Shown in pieces: positions 49,802 to 58,717 of a stretch of DNA of 64,000 nucleotides. Source of the DNA: UM-FILTER-37-12 sp964344965. Lineage in GTDB: Bacteria; Patescibacteriota; Patescibacteriia; Magasanikbacterales; UBA922. The notes under the pieces were generated by a model. That model was not told where the DNA came from and did no database searches. It worked only from the letters and a program-made list of their open reading frames with translations. Positions within the stretch are counted from its first letter, which is position 1. Each line of letters starts with the position of its first letter. A program made the translations under genes and the position numbers. The DNA is taken from the NCBI GenBank assembly GCA_964344965.1, contig CAYFPJ010000006.1:1-64000 (forward strand). Reading direction: 5' to 3'.

Positions 49802-49894
49802 TTTAATCCCTACCTCGTTCCTCGGTACGGGACGAGGGGTTGGTTTAATTCCCCGAGGCTCGCCTCGAAAAAAAGGTTCCAGGGCTTGCCCTGG
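49802..49894. repeat. Cluster of small hairpins
   Basis: TACCTCG...CGGTACGGGACGAGG (related in reverse to 38071-38106), CGAGGC/GCCTCG and CCAGGGC/GCCCTGG lie one after another between serS and the SemiSWEET gene. They may form terminators or repeat remnants. Confidence 0.6.
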
Positions 49895-49913
49895 GGTTCA
49901 TAACTTTGATTAC

Positions 49914-50162
49914 ATGGTAGATATACTTGGGTACTTGGCTGGGATATTAGTAGTAATATCTCTTTTGCCACAGACAATAAAGAGTTGGAAAACAAAATCT
50001 ACAAGCGACCTCTCACTTTGGAGATATATAATATATTGTATAGGATTAATATTGTGGATTATGTACGCAGTTATAATTAAAAATGGTCCAGTGGCTTTAA
50101 TGAATTCAGCAGGACTGTTTCTAGCATTTTCTATTTTATACCTAAAGATAAAGTATAAATAA
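49914..50162 (+). CDS. SemiSWEET/PQ-loop transporter
   Basis: An 82-residue membrane protein with three hydrophobic spans and the PQ motif in VISLLPQTIKSWKTKS. This is the half-size SWEET, which forms homodimers and moves sugars or related solutes. The cargo is not predictable. It precedes an alpha/beta hydrolase gene by 8 bp. Confidence 0.9.
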   Translation: MVDILGYLAGILVVISLLPQTIKSWKTKSTSDLSLWRYIIYCIGLILWIMYAVIIKNGPVALMNSAGLFLAFSILYLKIKYK

Positions 50163-50170
50163 AAAATCCC

Positions 50171-50893
50171 ATGGACCAAGAACCAAGAACCAAGAACCTA
50201 ATAATCATACCCGGCTGGAACGGCACCAAACAAACCTGGCAAAAATTTGTAGAACTGGCAAGTGATAATTTTGATGTCCAAGTCATCGAACTTCCTTGTT
50301 TTGGTAATGAACCTTGCCCTGATGCAGTCTGGGGAGTAGAAGAATATGCTGACTTCGTCAAATCTAAAATCATAAATCATAAATCTAAAATCATCTTATT
50401 GGGTCATAGTTTTGGTGGGGCAGTCGCTACCCACCTAGTAGCCAATAACCCAAGTATCTGTAACAAATTAATCCTCAGTGGAGCTCCGATATTTAGAAGA
50501 AAAAAAACTATCAAAAAAGTAATATTTGGAATTATTGCCAAAGTCGGGAAATTCATCTTCTCTCTACCAGGATTGAAAAAATTTGACAGAATAATGAAAA
50601 AAATATTATACAAAACAGCGCATTCGGACTATAATGGTACTAGTGGCATAAAACGAGAAATTTTCAAAAAAATAACAAGGCAAGATCAAAGTCATTTGCT
50701 ATCGAAAATAAAAACCAAAACTTTGGTTATCCATGGGACAAAGGACACATATGTACCTCTGATCGACGGCAAAAAAGTTGCAAGCATTATAGAAAACGCA
50801 GAGATGGAAATTGTAGAAAATGGCAAACACGGTCTCCATCTACAACAACCAAGCAACCTACTGAGTATCATAAATAATTTTGTACAAAATTAA
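50171..50893 (+). CDS. Alpha/beta hydrolase
   Basis: A 240-residue hydrolase with the nucleophile elbow GHSFGG, the oxyanion region IIPGWNGTKQTW, an Asp in VIHGTKDTYVPL and a His in ENGKHGLHL, so the triad is complete. A lid-like insert (residues 115-160) is Lys-rich. The N-terminus DQEPRTKNL and the peptide KSKIINHKSKI are encoded by short-period DNA repeats. The substrate is unknown. Confidence 0.88.
   Translation: MDQEPRTKNLIIIPGWNGTKQTWQKFVELASDNFDVQVIELPCFGNEPCPDAVWGVEEYADFVKSKIINHKSKIILLGHSFGGAVATHLVANNPSICNKLILSGAPIFRRKKTIKKVIFGIIAKVGKFIFSLPGLKKFDRIMKKILYKTAHSDYNGTSGIKREIFKKITRQDQSHLLSKIKTKTLVIHGTKDTYVPLIDGKKVASIIENAEMEIVENGKHGLHLQQPSNLLSIINNFVQN
50174..50199. repeat. ACCAAGAA repeat word at start of hydrolase gene
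   Basis: ACCAAGAA occurs three times in a row, encoding DQEPRTKNL-like residues at the N-terminus. A second word, with CTAAAATCATAAATCAT units, is at 50360-50394. Confidence 0.8.
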
Positions 50894-50903
50894 GCAATAG
50901 CAT

Positions 50904-52505
50904 ATGCTTGATTTCTCCTCAATCCAAATTACAATAGCAATTCTCTGGCTTTTTGTCAGCTTGATTGACTATTTTGATTATGCATATCTGTGGCAATTGA
51001 AATGGTACAGATTCGATCGCATCAAAGAGTTGTACCAAGCCCAAGGATTGAAGGCATTCTCTCGATATAATATCCTTTGGAGAGGTATTGGGTTTTTACT
51101 TCTAATATTCTGGCCAGTAAATCAGTATTACATAGTAGAATATATTATTTTTTTGATACTTGTCCTCGACATTGTCTATGCCATTTATAAATATTTCGAA
51201 AAAATATTACGAAGACCAATTTTTTCCATAAAGGCCACACTCCTAATCCTAACTTCTACAATATTTGAAGCTGGTGCACTTCTATACATGAGAGATTATC
51301 TCTTACTTTTATTTTTGATGCTATTTAGATTTTTTATTATCTCCATTTTTGTCCTACTTGCCAATTTACTTACAGACAAGATTAGAAATCTGAAAATGCA
51401 CAAAGCAGAGAAAAAATTAAAGAGTTATAAAAATTTGAAAATAATAGGAATTACAGGTAGCTACGGAAAAACCTCTGTTAAGGAATTTCTATACCACATT
51501 CTCTCAAAAAAATTTAAAGTAATAAAAACTCCAAAAAATATTAATACAGAAATAGGTATTGCAAATTTTATCCTAAAAAATAATTTTGATGACTATGAAG
51601 TATTCGTGGTAGAGATGGGAGCCTACAGGATAGGGGAGATAGAAAAAATGTGTGAAATGGTTCATCCTCAGATAGGCGTACTGACAGCAATTGCCAACCA
51701 GCATGTCTCTTTGTTTGGGTCAATACGGAATACTCAAAAAGCCAAGTATGAACTGATTCGCTCTATTCCAAAAGACGGTCTAGTGGTAACCAATGCAGAC
51801 AATGACTACTGCACAGAATTTCTAAATGAACTAGACTGTCAAAATATTCAAACGTATGGAGTAGAATCAGAAAAAAATCCAGACTGCTATGCAACCGAAA
51901 TAAAATCAAAGCTAGATGGATTCTTTTGTAAGGGATACCTACATGGAGAATATGGAGAAGTACATGCTCCTATAATTGGGGCGCACCATGCCTACAACAT
52001 AGGGGCAGCCACTCTTGTAGCAAACTATTTGGGAATGTCTGGTGAAGAAATTGCAAAACACTGTCTCACCATACCGACAGATATTCACGGCTCTATCAAG
52101 CTATATAAGTATGGAAAAGCCAGTATAATCGATGATAGTTACAACTCAAATCCTAGAGGATTTTGTGCAGCTCTGGATGTCCTGAATCTCTACCCTCAAG
52201 AAAAACGTAGGATTGTGATCACCAGAGGAATGCTAGAGCTAGGCGAAAGAAGTGACGCAGAGCACGAAAAAATAGCAGGCGAAATATCATTTATAGCTGA
52301 CGAGCTAGTGGTGATAACAAAAGACTTCATAGAACCACTAAAAAATGGAGTGGTGGAGAAGTACAATCTGGATATTTTGGTAAAAGACCAACCAAACACA
52401 CTACTAACTTATCTAAAATCCCTAAAGGATGAAAATGTGGTAATTTTATTAGAAAATAGAATGCCCAGTCTGATAACAGAAGAGCTCCAAAAAAATAAAA
52501 AATAA
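50904..52505 (+). CDS. MurF-like Mur ligase with N-terminal membrane domain
   Basis: A 533-residue protein. Residues 1-165 contain four to five hydrophobic spans (IAILWLFVSLIDYFD, LLFLMLFRFFIISIFVLLAN), which ordinary MurF lacks. Then follows the Mur ligase: IGITGSYGKTSVKEFLYHIL (ATP loop), MGAYRIGEIEKMCE, and IIDDSYNSNPRGF. It should join D-Ala-D-Ala or an analogous peptide to UDP-MurNAc-tripeptide at the membrane. The TAATG overlap with the next gene indicates translational coupling with the DegT gene. Confidence 0.85.
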   Translation: MLDFSSIQITIAILWLFVSLIDYFDYAYLWQLKWYRFDRIKELYQAQGLKAFSRYNILWRGIGFLLLIFWPVNQYYIVEYIIFLILVLDIVYAIYKYFEKILRRPIFSIKATLLILTSTIFEAGALLYMRDYLLLLFLMLFRFFIISIFVLLANLLTDKIRNLKMHKAEKKLKSYKNLKIIGITGSYGKTSVKEFLYHILSKKFKVIKTPKNINTEIGIANFILKNNFDDYEVFVVEMGAYRIGEIEKMCEMVHPQIGVLTAIANQHVSLFGSIRNTQKAKYELIRSIPKDGLVVTNADNDYCTEFLNELDCQNIQTYGVESEKNPDCYATEIKSKLDGFFCKGYLHGEYGEVHAPIIGAHHAYNIGAATLVANYLGMSGEEIAKHCLTIPTDIHGSIKLYKYGKASIIDDSYNSNPRGFCAALDVLNLYPQEKRRIVITRGMLELGERSDAEHEKIAGEISFIADELVVITKDFIEPLKNGVVEKYNLDILVKDQPNTLLTYLKSLKDENVVILLENRMPSLITEELQKNKK

Positions 52506-53749
52506 TGAAGTTATTTAAATCTACAATATTTACTGGATTTGCCCCCAACTTACGAATACAAGATTTTTTGCTGGCTTGTAGTTTTTTGTTTTTTCCTTGG
52601 CGTTGGCCATTTTTACGAGTCGGTAAATATACAAAAGAGGTAGAAGAGTGGCTACAAGAATTCCTCTCTGCAGACCATGCCTTTTCGGTTGATAGTGGAC
52701 GCAGCGCTCTACTTCTCTCCCTCAAATCTATCGGTGTCAAGGAGGGGGATGAAGTAATTTTACCAGGGTACACTTGTGTAGTAGTGACCAATGCGATTCG
52801 TTATCTTGGAGCTGTGCCTGTATATGTGGATGTAGGAGATGATCTCAATGTTATTGTCAGTGAAATAGAACAAAAAATTACTACAAAAACAAAAGCTTTG
52901 GTTGTTCAACACACATTTGGCGTGGCTGCTGATCTGGATGCTATTGTCGAGATAGCTGGAGAAAAAAATATCAAAATAATAGAAGATTGTGCTCACTCAC
53001 TCGGTGGTGAGTATCATGAAAGAAAATTAGGAACTTTTGGTGATATTGGATTTTTTAGTTTTGGGAGCAACAAAATAATATCCTCTGTCCGCGGTGGAGC
53101 AGTAGTCACAAATAGTGACAAAATCGCCAAAAATTTGGAAGAGCAAATAGCAAAATTAAAAAAACAAAAACTCTCAGAACTGCTGAGACATCTATTGCAT
53201 TTCCCACTATTTTTTATAAGTAAACCAATGTATAATTTTGGTGGAAAAATAATCCTCGGCTGTGCCAAAAAAATAAAATTACTTCCAAATATTATTTCTA
53301 AAAAAGAAAAGAGGGGAGTGATAGATAATTTCTATCCATCACTTTTTTCAAACTCTTTGGCAAGAATCACACTTAGTCAACTACAAAATCTAGCAAAAAA
53401 TATCAAACACAGAGAGAGAATTGCCAAGCATTATAGAGAAGAATTAAAATCAAAAATTGAATACCAGGAAGGTGAAGAGGGGAGAGTCTGGCTTTATTAC
53501 ACCATTTTTACAAAAGACCATGATGCTCTGGCGAGCGCTCTAAAAAAACAAGGAGTGATTGCTGGTACAGACTGGAGTGGATCTGTGATCGTACCAAAAG
53601 ATATTGATCTTACAAAAACTAATTACCAACCAGGCACTTGTCCTAATGCCGAAAAAATTTCTTTTCAAGTACTAAATTTACCTACAAATTTGAACATTGA
53701 CATAAGGAAGGCTGATAAAATTGTAAAGATTGTAAATGAAAATTTTTGA
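52505..53749 (+). CDS. DegT/DnrJ/EryC1 family aminotransferase-like protein
   Basis: A 414-residue fold-type I PLP protein: LPGYTCVVVTNAIRYLGAVP, IEDCAHSLGGEYH, and FFSFGSNKIISSVRGGAVV where the Lys should carry PLP. Family members aminate sugar nucleotides or act as sensors. Placed after the MurF-like gene and before femX it may serve cell-wall peptide or surface glycan assembly. The N-terminal LLACSFLFFPWRWPFLRV region is unusually hydrophobic for the family. Confidence 0.88.
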   Translation: MKLFKSTIFTGFAPNLRIQDFLLACSFLFFPWRWPFLRVGKYTKEVEEWLQEFLSADHAFSVDSGRSALLLSLKSIGVKEGDEVILPGYTCVVVTNAIRYLGAVPVYVDVGDDLNVIVSEIEQKITTKTKALVVQHTFGVAADLDAIVEIAGEKNIKIIEDCAHSLGGEYHERKLGTFGDIGFFSFGSNKIISSVRGGAVVTNSDKIAKNLEEQIAKLKKQKLSELLRHLLHFPLFFISKPMYNFGGKIILGCAKKIKLLPNIISKKEKRGVIDNFYPSLFSNSLARITLSQLQNLAKNIKHRERIAKHYREELKSKIEYQEGEEGRVWLYYTIFTKDHDALASALKKQGVIAGTDWSGSVIVPKDIDLTKTNYQPGTCPNAEKISFQVLNLPTNLNIDIRKADKIVKIVNENF

Positions 53750-53753
53750 ACAT

Positions 53754-54791
53754 ATGAACAAAATAGAAATAATCACAGATGAAAAAAAATGGAAAAATTT
53801 TGTCCTAAATCAAGACCACAATCTTTTCATTCAATCACCAGAGTATGGAGAATTCAACAAAAGCATGGGTGATGACTATTTCATACTGGGAATGTACAAA
53901 AATGAAAAACTAATCGGAGGCTCTTTGGTGATTTGTGTCCATGCTAGAAGGGGGAATTTTCTCTATCTTCCATACGGCCCTATATTCAACAACGATGTGG
54001 AAAAATCTGAAAAGAAAGAGCTTTTTAAGATGTTTACAAATTATTTGCGTGAATATGCCAAGAAGAATAAATTTTTATTTTTGAGAGTTAGTCCTTTCAT
54101 AAAAAAAAGCGAGGAAACAAAAGAAATTTTCAAACATTCTGGCTTTAGAGATGCTCCGATGCATATTTTGGCAGAACATACCTGGATATTGAATCTTGAA
54201 AAATCAGAGGAAGAAATCATGAGAGAAATGAAAAAAAATCACCGCAACCTGATAAGAAGATGCATAAAAGAAGGTGTAAGAGTGGAAATTGACACAAAGC
54301 CCGAGTCTCTAAAAAAATTCAATAACATGCACGATGAGACTGCAAAACGTCATAAATTTACTCGTTTTTCTAAAGAATATATTGAAAAAGAATTTAAAGC
54401 TCTTAACAAGAGCAAAGAAGTTTTGATCTTAACCTCATACTTATCAAACGGAGATTTAGACGCCAGTGCTATTATTGTCTATTTTGGTAATACAGCGGTA
54501 TACAGACATGGAGCATCTTACGGAAAAAATAAGAAGATACCAACCTCTTATCTATTGCAATGGGAAGCAATCAAGGAGGCCAAGAGAAGGGGAGTGAGGT
54601 GGTATAATTTTTGGGGCATAGCTCCAGATGGCGCTCCAAAAAGTCATCCGTTTAAAGGCATAACTCATTTTAAAAAAGGTTTTGGAGGATTTGGAACTCA
54701 CATGATGCACTGTCAAGATTTGCCCTTATCATGGAAGTACTGGTTCAACTGGATGATAGAGACTTTCAGGAAAAAAAGGAGAGGGTTCTAA
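53754..54791 (+). CDS. FemA/FemB-type peptidyltransferase
   Basis: A 345-residue protein of the FemXAB family, which adds amino acids from aminoacyl-tRNA to peptidoglycan precursors. Typical strings are FIQSPEYGEFNKSMG, RGNFLYLPYGPIF, LRVSPFIKK, and RRGVRWYNFWGIAPDGAP and GFGGFGTHMMH near the C-terminus. The start MNKIEIITD follows the DegT stop by 4 bp. It is part of a compact murF-degT-fem-ftsQ unit. Confidence 0.9.
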   Translation: MNKIEIITDEKKWKNFVLNQDHNLFIQSPEYGEFNKSMGDDYFILGMYKNEKLIGGSLVICVHARRGNFLYLPYGPIFNNDVEKSEKKELFKMFTNYLREYAKKNKFLFLRVSPFIKKSEETKEIFKHSGFRDAPMHILAEHTWILNLEKSEEEIMREMKKNHRNLIRRCIKEGVRVEIDTKPESLKKFNNMHDETAKRHKFTRFSKEYIEKEFKALNKSKEVLILTSYLSNGDLDASAIIVYFGNTAVYRHGASYGKNKKIPTSYLLQWEAIKEAKRRGVRWYNFWGIAPDGAPKSHPFKGITHFKKGFGGFGTHMMHCQDLPLSWKYWFNWMIETFRKKRRGF

Positions 54792-54815
54792 TATTCATTT
54801 GCAAGTAAGATCAAA

Positions 54816-55823
54816 ATGAGAAAAAAAATAATGAATCGTCACAAAATAAAGAGGAGAATGAAGAGGAGAATGAAAAAAACTTCTCCATATTTATTATTTC
54901 GAAACAACAATGAAACATTGGCAAAAAACAGATTCAAAAATCCATACAAAAAAAAGCAAGAATATCTCCGTAAAAGCACAAAAATAAAATTATATATAAT
55001 TGCATTTTGTCTATTTTCAATAGCAGGTATTTTTTTGTACAATCCATTCTTTTCAATTTCAAACATAGATATACACGGAAACCAGCGCATATCTTCTGAT
55101 GAAATTACTCAAGCAGTTCTCGCAGTAGGATCTGGAAAAAAATTTTTAGTATTACCTGGAAATAGCTATCTAATGTTTGACGAAAAAGAAGTTCAGGCAG
55201 TACTGGAATCTCGTTTTCCTTTTCACTCAGTCATTGTAAGTAAAATATTTCCAAATAAAATGTCAGTGATTGTGGAAGAAAAAATATCTACACTTATCTA
55301 TGACAACGGAAAAATGTACAGCTACCTTGGGGTAGACGGAAAAATTGTAGAAAACATCAGGCAAGTAGGGGAGGACGAGTGGATTATCAAAACAAAAATT
55401 GTCACTTCGACCAATGAGCTAGGAGAAATAATTTCAGAAGAAAAAGAAATAGATAGGATTCACACACCCTCTGTAAAAAATATTATCCTTGAGATGGGTG
55501 ATTATCCAATTGTATATGACCTCAGAGAAAAGCAGGGGAGTGTAAACGATGTGGTTCTTGGGGCTGGAATTGCTGAGGGTATAATAAAATGGTTCAATAT
55601 TTTGGACAAAAGGACAGACATACCATTTGGGTATATCACAGTTGAAAATGAGCTTGGTGACGGACTGATAAAAACCAGAGAAGGTTGGATTTTGAAAGTA
55701 AAATTGGATATGAATATCGAAGCTCAATTTGAAGAATTACAGCTGGCTTTGAAACAAAAAATAAATAGAGGTTCTTTAAACTATATAGATCTCAGATTTA
55801 TGGGTAAAGTATATTGGCAGTAG
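54816..55823 (+). CDS. ftsQ: FtsQ/DivIB-like cell division protein
   Basis: A 335-residue bitopic protein. A very basic cytoplasmic tail (NRHKIKRRMKRRMKKTS) leads to one membrane span (IKLYIIAFCLFSIAGIFLY), then a POTRA domain (NPFFSISNIDIHGNQRISSDE) and the FtsQ beta domain. It links early and late divisome proteins outside the membrane. The N-terminal MRKKIMNRH could start at the second Met. Confidence 0.85.
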   Translation: MRKKIMNRHKIKRRMKRRMKKTSPYLLFRNNNETLAKNRFKNPYKKKQEYLRKSTKIKLYIIAFCLFSIAGIFLYNPFFSISNIDIHGNQRISSDEITQAVLAVGSGKKFLVLPGNSYLMFDEKEVQAVLESRFPFHSVIVSKIFPNKMSVIVEEKISTLIYDNGKMYSYLGVDGKIVENIRQVGEDEWIIKTKIVTSTNELGEIISEEKEIDRIHTPSVKNIILEMGDYPIVYDLREKQGSVNDVVLGAGIAEGIIKWFNILDKRTDIPFGYITVENELGDGLIKTREGWILKVKLDMNIEAQFEELQLALKQKINRGSLNYIDLRFMGKVYWQ

Positions 55824-56395
55824 AGTGGAGGAAGGAGATAACAAAAGAACCTTACTTAATATAGTATAAAGCGTCGCACAATGTATCTTATACGACATAT
55901 TATACTTAGTGTGTTTATCTTAAGCACTTTCCACCTTTCAAATACTTTTTATTATTAAGCCTATTCCTACAGTTAGAAAGTTTTTTAATTCTTTCACTCG
56001 TTTAGTGTGTGTTTAGTCACATTAACTGGTACCTGCTGCTGAAGACCACATCTTCTTTATACTTAGCTTCGCCCCCCTATTCTTTCATTTTACGACACTA
56101 CAGAATAACGTTTCAAAATTAGGAGGTATAGAGTATCGTCTTTTTGACTCTCTCATCCTGAGCGCAGCGAAGGATCTTTAGTAAGGAAAATATTCTCCAA
56201 AGGAAAATATTCTCCATAAGAAATATCCTTCGCTGCGCTCAGGATGACATTATTAAAATATAAATAAAAAATCCAGAATTTTAAAAAATCACTGGACAAT
56301 TTTTTGTCTAACCTATTTATCTATATCAAATTGAAAGACTTCTCCCCTTCCCCATTCACTCTCCCCTGCTAAATATATTGTGCGACACATCACAA
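55824..56395. other. 570-bp gene-free region bounded by 14-bp inverted repeat
   Basis: No credible ORF is seen on either strand. GTCGCACAATGTAT (55873-55886) is matched in inverse at 56373-56386 with one change, and a palindromic element lies in the middle. The rest is AT-rich sequence without recognised RNA motifs. I searched by eye for tmRNA, RNase P and SRP RNA signatures and found none. Confidence 0.5.
56153..56247. repeat. 95-bp palindromic element (ATCCTGAGCGCAGCG family)
   Basis: Perfect 23-bp terminal inverted repeats starting TCATCCTGAGCGCAGCGAAG enclose a core with the 17-base word AAGGAAAATATTCTCCA almost duplicated. Related words occur in the cysS insertion and in the ACGTCATC family. 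Confidence 0.9.
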
Positions 56396-57037
56396 CTAAA
56401 TTCCTTCAGCACGAAAAATAGTTTTGACTGTTCTCCAAATTATTAAAGTATCTCTTTTGATGATTTGCCAAGAAGAGCTATTTTTCAAAAAATTTATATA
56501 TTCTTCATCAATTTCTCTTTGACCTTTGCTTATGCCTTTCATGCTCTGAAAAGGTCCTGTAAGACCACATTTCATAACTTCCCTTGTCATGTCCCCCTCC
56601 TCTCTGGCTTTTTTAGAATTTTCAATGTTTGTTGGTCTTGGACCTATCAATGTCATGTCTCCACGCAACACATTCCACAGCTGTGGAAATTCATCCATAT
56701 ATATCTGTCTCAAGACCCTCCCATAAAAAGTCAAATTGTTTTTATCCCCTTCCAAAACTTTCGTATGGACTACCTTTCCCTTTCTGGAAGCTTTTTCAAT
56801 AGATGTTAATTTAAATATCCTAAATTTATATAATTCAAATATTTTTCCCTGCGAAATTCTTTTTTCATGGTAAAAGATGGGTCCTCGAGAACTTGGAAAA
56901 AATAAAAACTCTGTAAACATGCACAGCGCCAATACTCCGAGTGGAATTATTGCTAAGACCAACAATAAAAAAGTTACCAGTACATCTGCAATTCTCTTTA
57001 TCTTTGGAAGTTTAACTATTTTTTTATTTGTAGACAT
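56396..57037 (-). CDS. Initiating sugar transferase (WcaJ/PglC family)
   Basis: A 213-residue phosphoglycosyl transferase. One N-terminal hydrophobic stretch (VLVTFLLLVLAIIPLGVLAL) is followed by YHEKRISQGKIFELYKFRIF, IYMDEFPQLWNVLRGDMTLIG and PRPTNIEN, the catalytic and membrane-interacting motifs. It would transfer a sugar phosphate to undecaprenyl phosphate to begin a surface glycan. It precedes an EnvC-like gene in the minus direction. Confidence 0.92.
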   Translation of the reverse strand: MSTNKKIVKLPKIKRIADVLVTFLLLVLAIIPLGVLALCMFTEFLFFPSSRGPIFYHEKRISQGKIFELYKFRIFKLTSIEKASRKGKVVHTKVLEGDKNNLTFYGRVLRQIYMDEFPQLWNVLRGDMTLIGPRPTNIENSKKAREEGDMTREVMKCGLTGPFQSMKGISKGQREIDEEYINFLKNSSSWQIIKRDTLIIWRTVKTIFRAEGI

Positions 57038-57072
57038 TTATTTCCTTTTCATAGTATTCTATCTCCAGCTCC

Positions 57073-58314
57073 TCAGTAATCCTTCACTAGATAGCTCAGT
57101 GGATCGACAGGAATACCATTCTTACGTACTTCGAAGTGCAGGTGTGGCCCTGTAACAAATGGGCCTGCACCGACAGTACCTGGAGTACCACCAGAATATC
57201 CTATCACATCTCCCCTAGTGACAAATTGATCCGTAGCCACATTGATCTTACTCATATGCCCATAGACTGTTGATAATCCTCCAGAGTGAACCAGCATGAT
57301 ATAAGAATAGCACGTCCATACCGCACAATGCTTTGCTCTAGCGACATAGCCAGAAGCTGCCGCCTTGATGGGTGTCCCCTGCCCTGCTCGAATGTCAATG
57401 GCATTGTGTTCAAAAATGTGGCGATACGGATAATCTGGATCATGGAAATAGGCTGTCACATAGCGACTTTGAGTGGGCCAAGATAGCTTCCCGTCAAAAT
57501 TTACCTCACCACCATTTAGTTTATCCTGGACTTCTAATTTTTTACGAACTTCTTGCTCTATGCTGGTAATTTCTCCTTCAATTTGCTGGTATTGTTTTTT
57601 CAACCCACTAAGAAGGGTCTGGAACTGTAGTTCTGACGATTGAGTTTGGGCAAGTAGAGTACCTTTGACATTCAGCTGATCATCAAAATCTTTTTTCTTT
57701 TCATCTAGCTCTTCCTTTAACTCTGTATAAGCTATCTTTCTCTCTTCTTTCTGTGTTTTTTTTGTATCCAATTCTTCTTTTGCAAGTCTAAGTGATCTAG
57801 TACTTTTTCCAAGGTCTTTTTCAATTGTTTCTATGTACTGCAGTTGGTTATAAAAATCAGAAAAATTTTCATGAGTTGCTAGTATTTCTAAGAATTTTTT
57901 ACTTCCTTCTTGATGAATCAAGCGAATAAAATCAGAAATAATTTCTTTTCTTTTACTAATCACAGTTTCTTTGGTGTCAATAGATAATACTAAAGCTTCG
58001 AGTTCTAGTTCTAGTGTTTCTATTTTCTCTTCTGTATATTCTATATCCAATTCTACTTGAGCAATGCGATTGTCAATGATGCCTATTTGATTTGATAAGG
58101 ATACTCCTTCTAGTCTTTTTTGTTGAATTTTTTTCTTGTAGGCGTCAATGCTTTTTTCCAAATTTTGTACTTTTTTCTTCTTTTCAGCTATTTTTTGATT
58201 CAACGTTTCTATTTCAGTTTTATTCCCTCCGGCATTTTCTGATAAGACAAAATTGGGCTGAATTACTAGTCCAAAAATAAGTAAAATTGTCCCCAAAAAC
58301 AAAAACTTCTTCAT
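57073..58314 (-). CDS. EnvC-like murein hydrolase activator (coiled coil plus M23)
   Basis: A 413-residue exported protein: signal-like N-terminus (KKFLFLGTILLIFGLVIQP), long coiled coil (about residues 30-255, QKIAEKKKKVQNLEKSI) and a C-terminal LytM/M23 domain with HIFEHNAIDIRAGQG and GPHLHFEVRKNG. The usual first zinc-ligand His-x3-Asp reads HNAID and the HLH is present, so it may be an active endopeptidase rather than a pure activator. It acts in the cell wall during division. Confidence 0.92.
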   Translation of the reverse strand: MKKFLFLGTILLIFGLVIQPNFVLSENAGGNKTEIETLNQKIAEKKKKVQNLEKSIDAYKKKIQQKRLEGVSLSNQIGIIDNRIAQVELDIEYTEEKIETLELELEALVLSIDTKETVISKRKEIISDFIRLIHQEGSKKFLEILATHENFSDFYNQLQYIETIEKDLGKSTRSLRLAKEELDTKKTQKEERKIAYTELKEELDEKKKDFDDQLNVKGTLLAQTQSSELQFQTLLSGLKKQYQQIEGEITSIEQEVRKKLEVQDKLNGGEVNFDGKLSWPTQSRYVTAYFHDPDYPYRHIFEHNAIDIRAGQGTPIKAAASGYVARAKHCAVWTCYSYIMLVHSGGLSTVYGHMSKINVATDQFVTRGDVIGYSGGTPGTVGAGPFVTGPHLHFEVRKNGIPVDPLSYLVKDY

Positions 58315-58411
58315 AGGAAGTATTATATCACAAGGTTTGACCGGATTTCAATCTTGGTGCCTGTTACTTATTCTTATTTTACCTCTCAAGTAAAGATCTT
58401 AAAAATAAACC

Positions 58412-58684
58412 CTATTCTATATTATCCCCAAGGTCATTTACCAATCTATTCCAAGTTGTCAAAACCACATCGACATCTTTCCAGTCATGTTGACCAGAGA
58501 AAGAGATGCTAAGTAACACTTCAAATATTTTTTCTCTCCTGCCAGCTTCTACCTCATTTACGATAGCAGAAAGACATTCTCTCAATATCTCTATTTGCTC
58601 TTCTGTAAAACCTGCCAGCACTTATTGAGAAGCGGCCATGGTTGCTGCTTCTAGAAGCCTACGTTGTCTTTCATTTTCGCTCAT
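58412..58684 (-). pseudogene. Small hypothetical gene with an in-frame stop
   Basis: Twenty codons (MSENERQRRLLEAATMAASQ) end at a TAA. The very next codon, GTG, in the same frame opens the 69-residue peptide VLAGFTEEQIEILRECLSA. The parts join as one helical protein of about 90 residues, so a nonsense mutation is the simplest explanation. Two separate translationally coupled peptides are the alternative. Confidence 0.45.
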
Positions 58685-58717
58685 ATTTTTTATAGTTATG
58701 TAAGGTAAATTCCTCAA

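Noticed and set aside
55824..56395. tmRNA, RNase P RNA or SRP RNA in the gene-free stretch
   Set aside because: None of the conserved core strings I know for these RNAs is visible on either strand.
57286..57569. Plus-strand ORFs opposite the EnvC-like gene
   Set aside because: They lie entirely within the M23-domain coding region and show no independent protein likeness.
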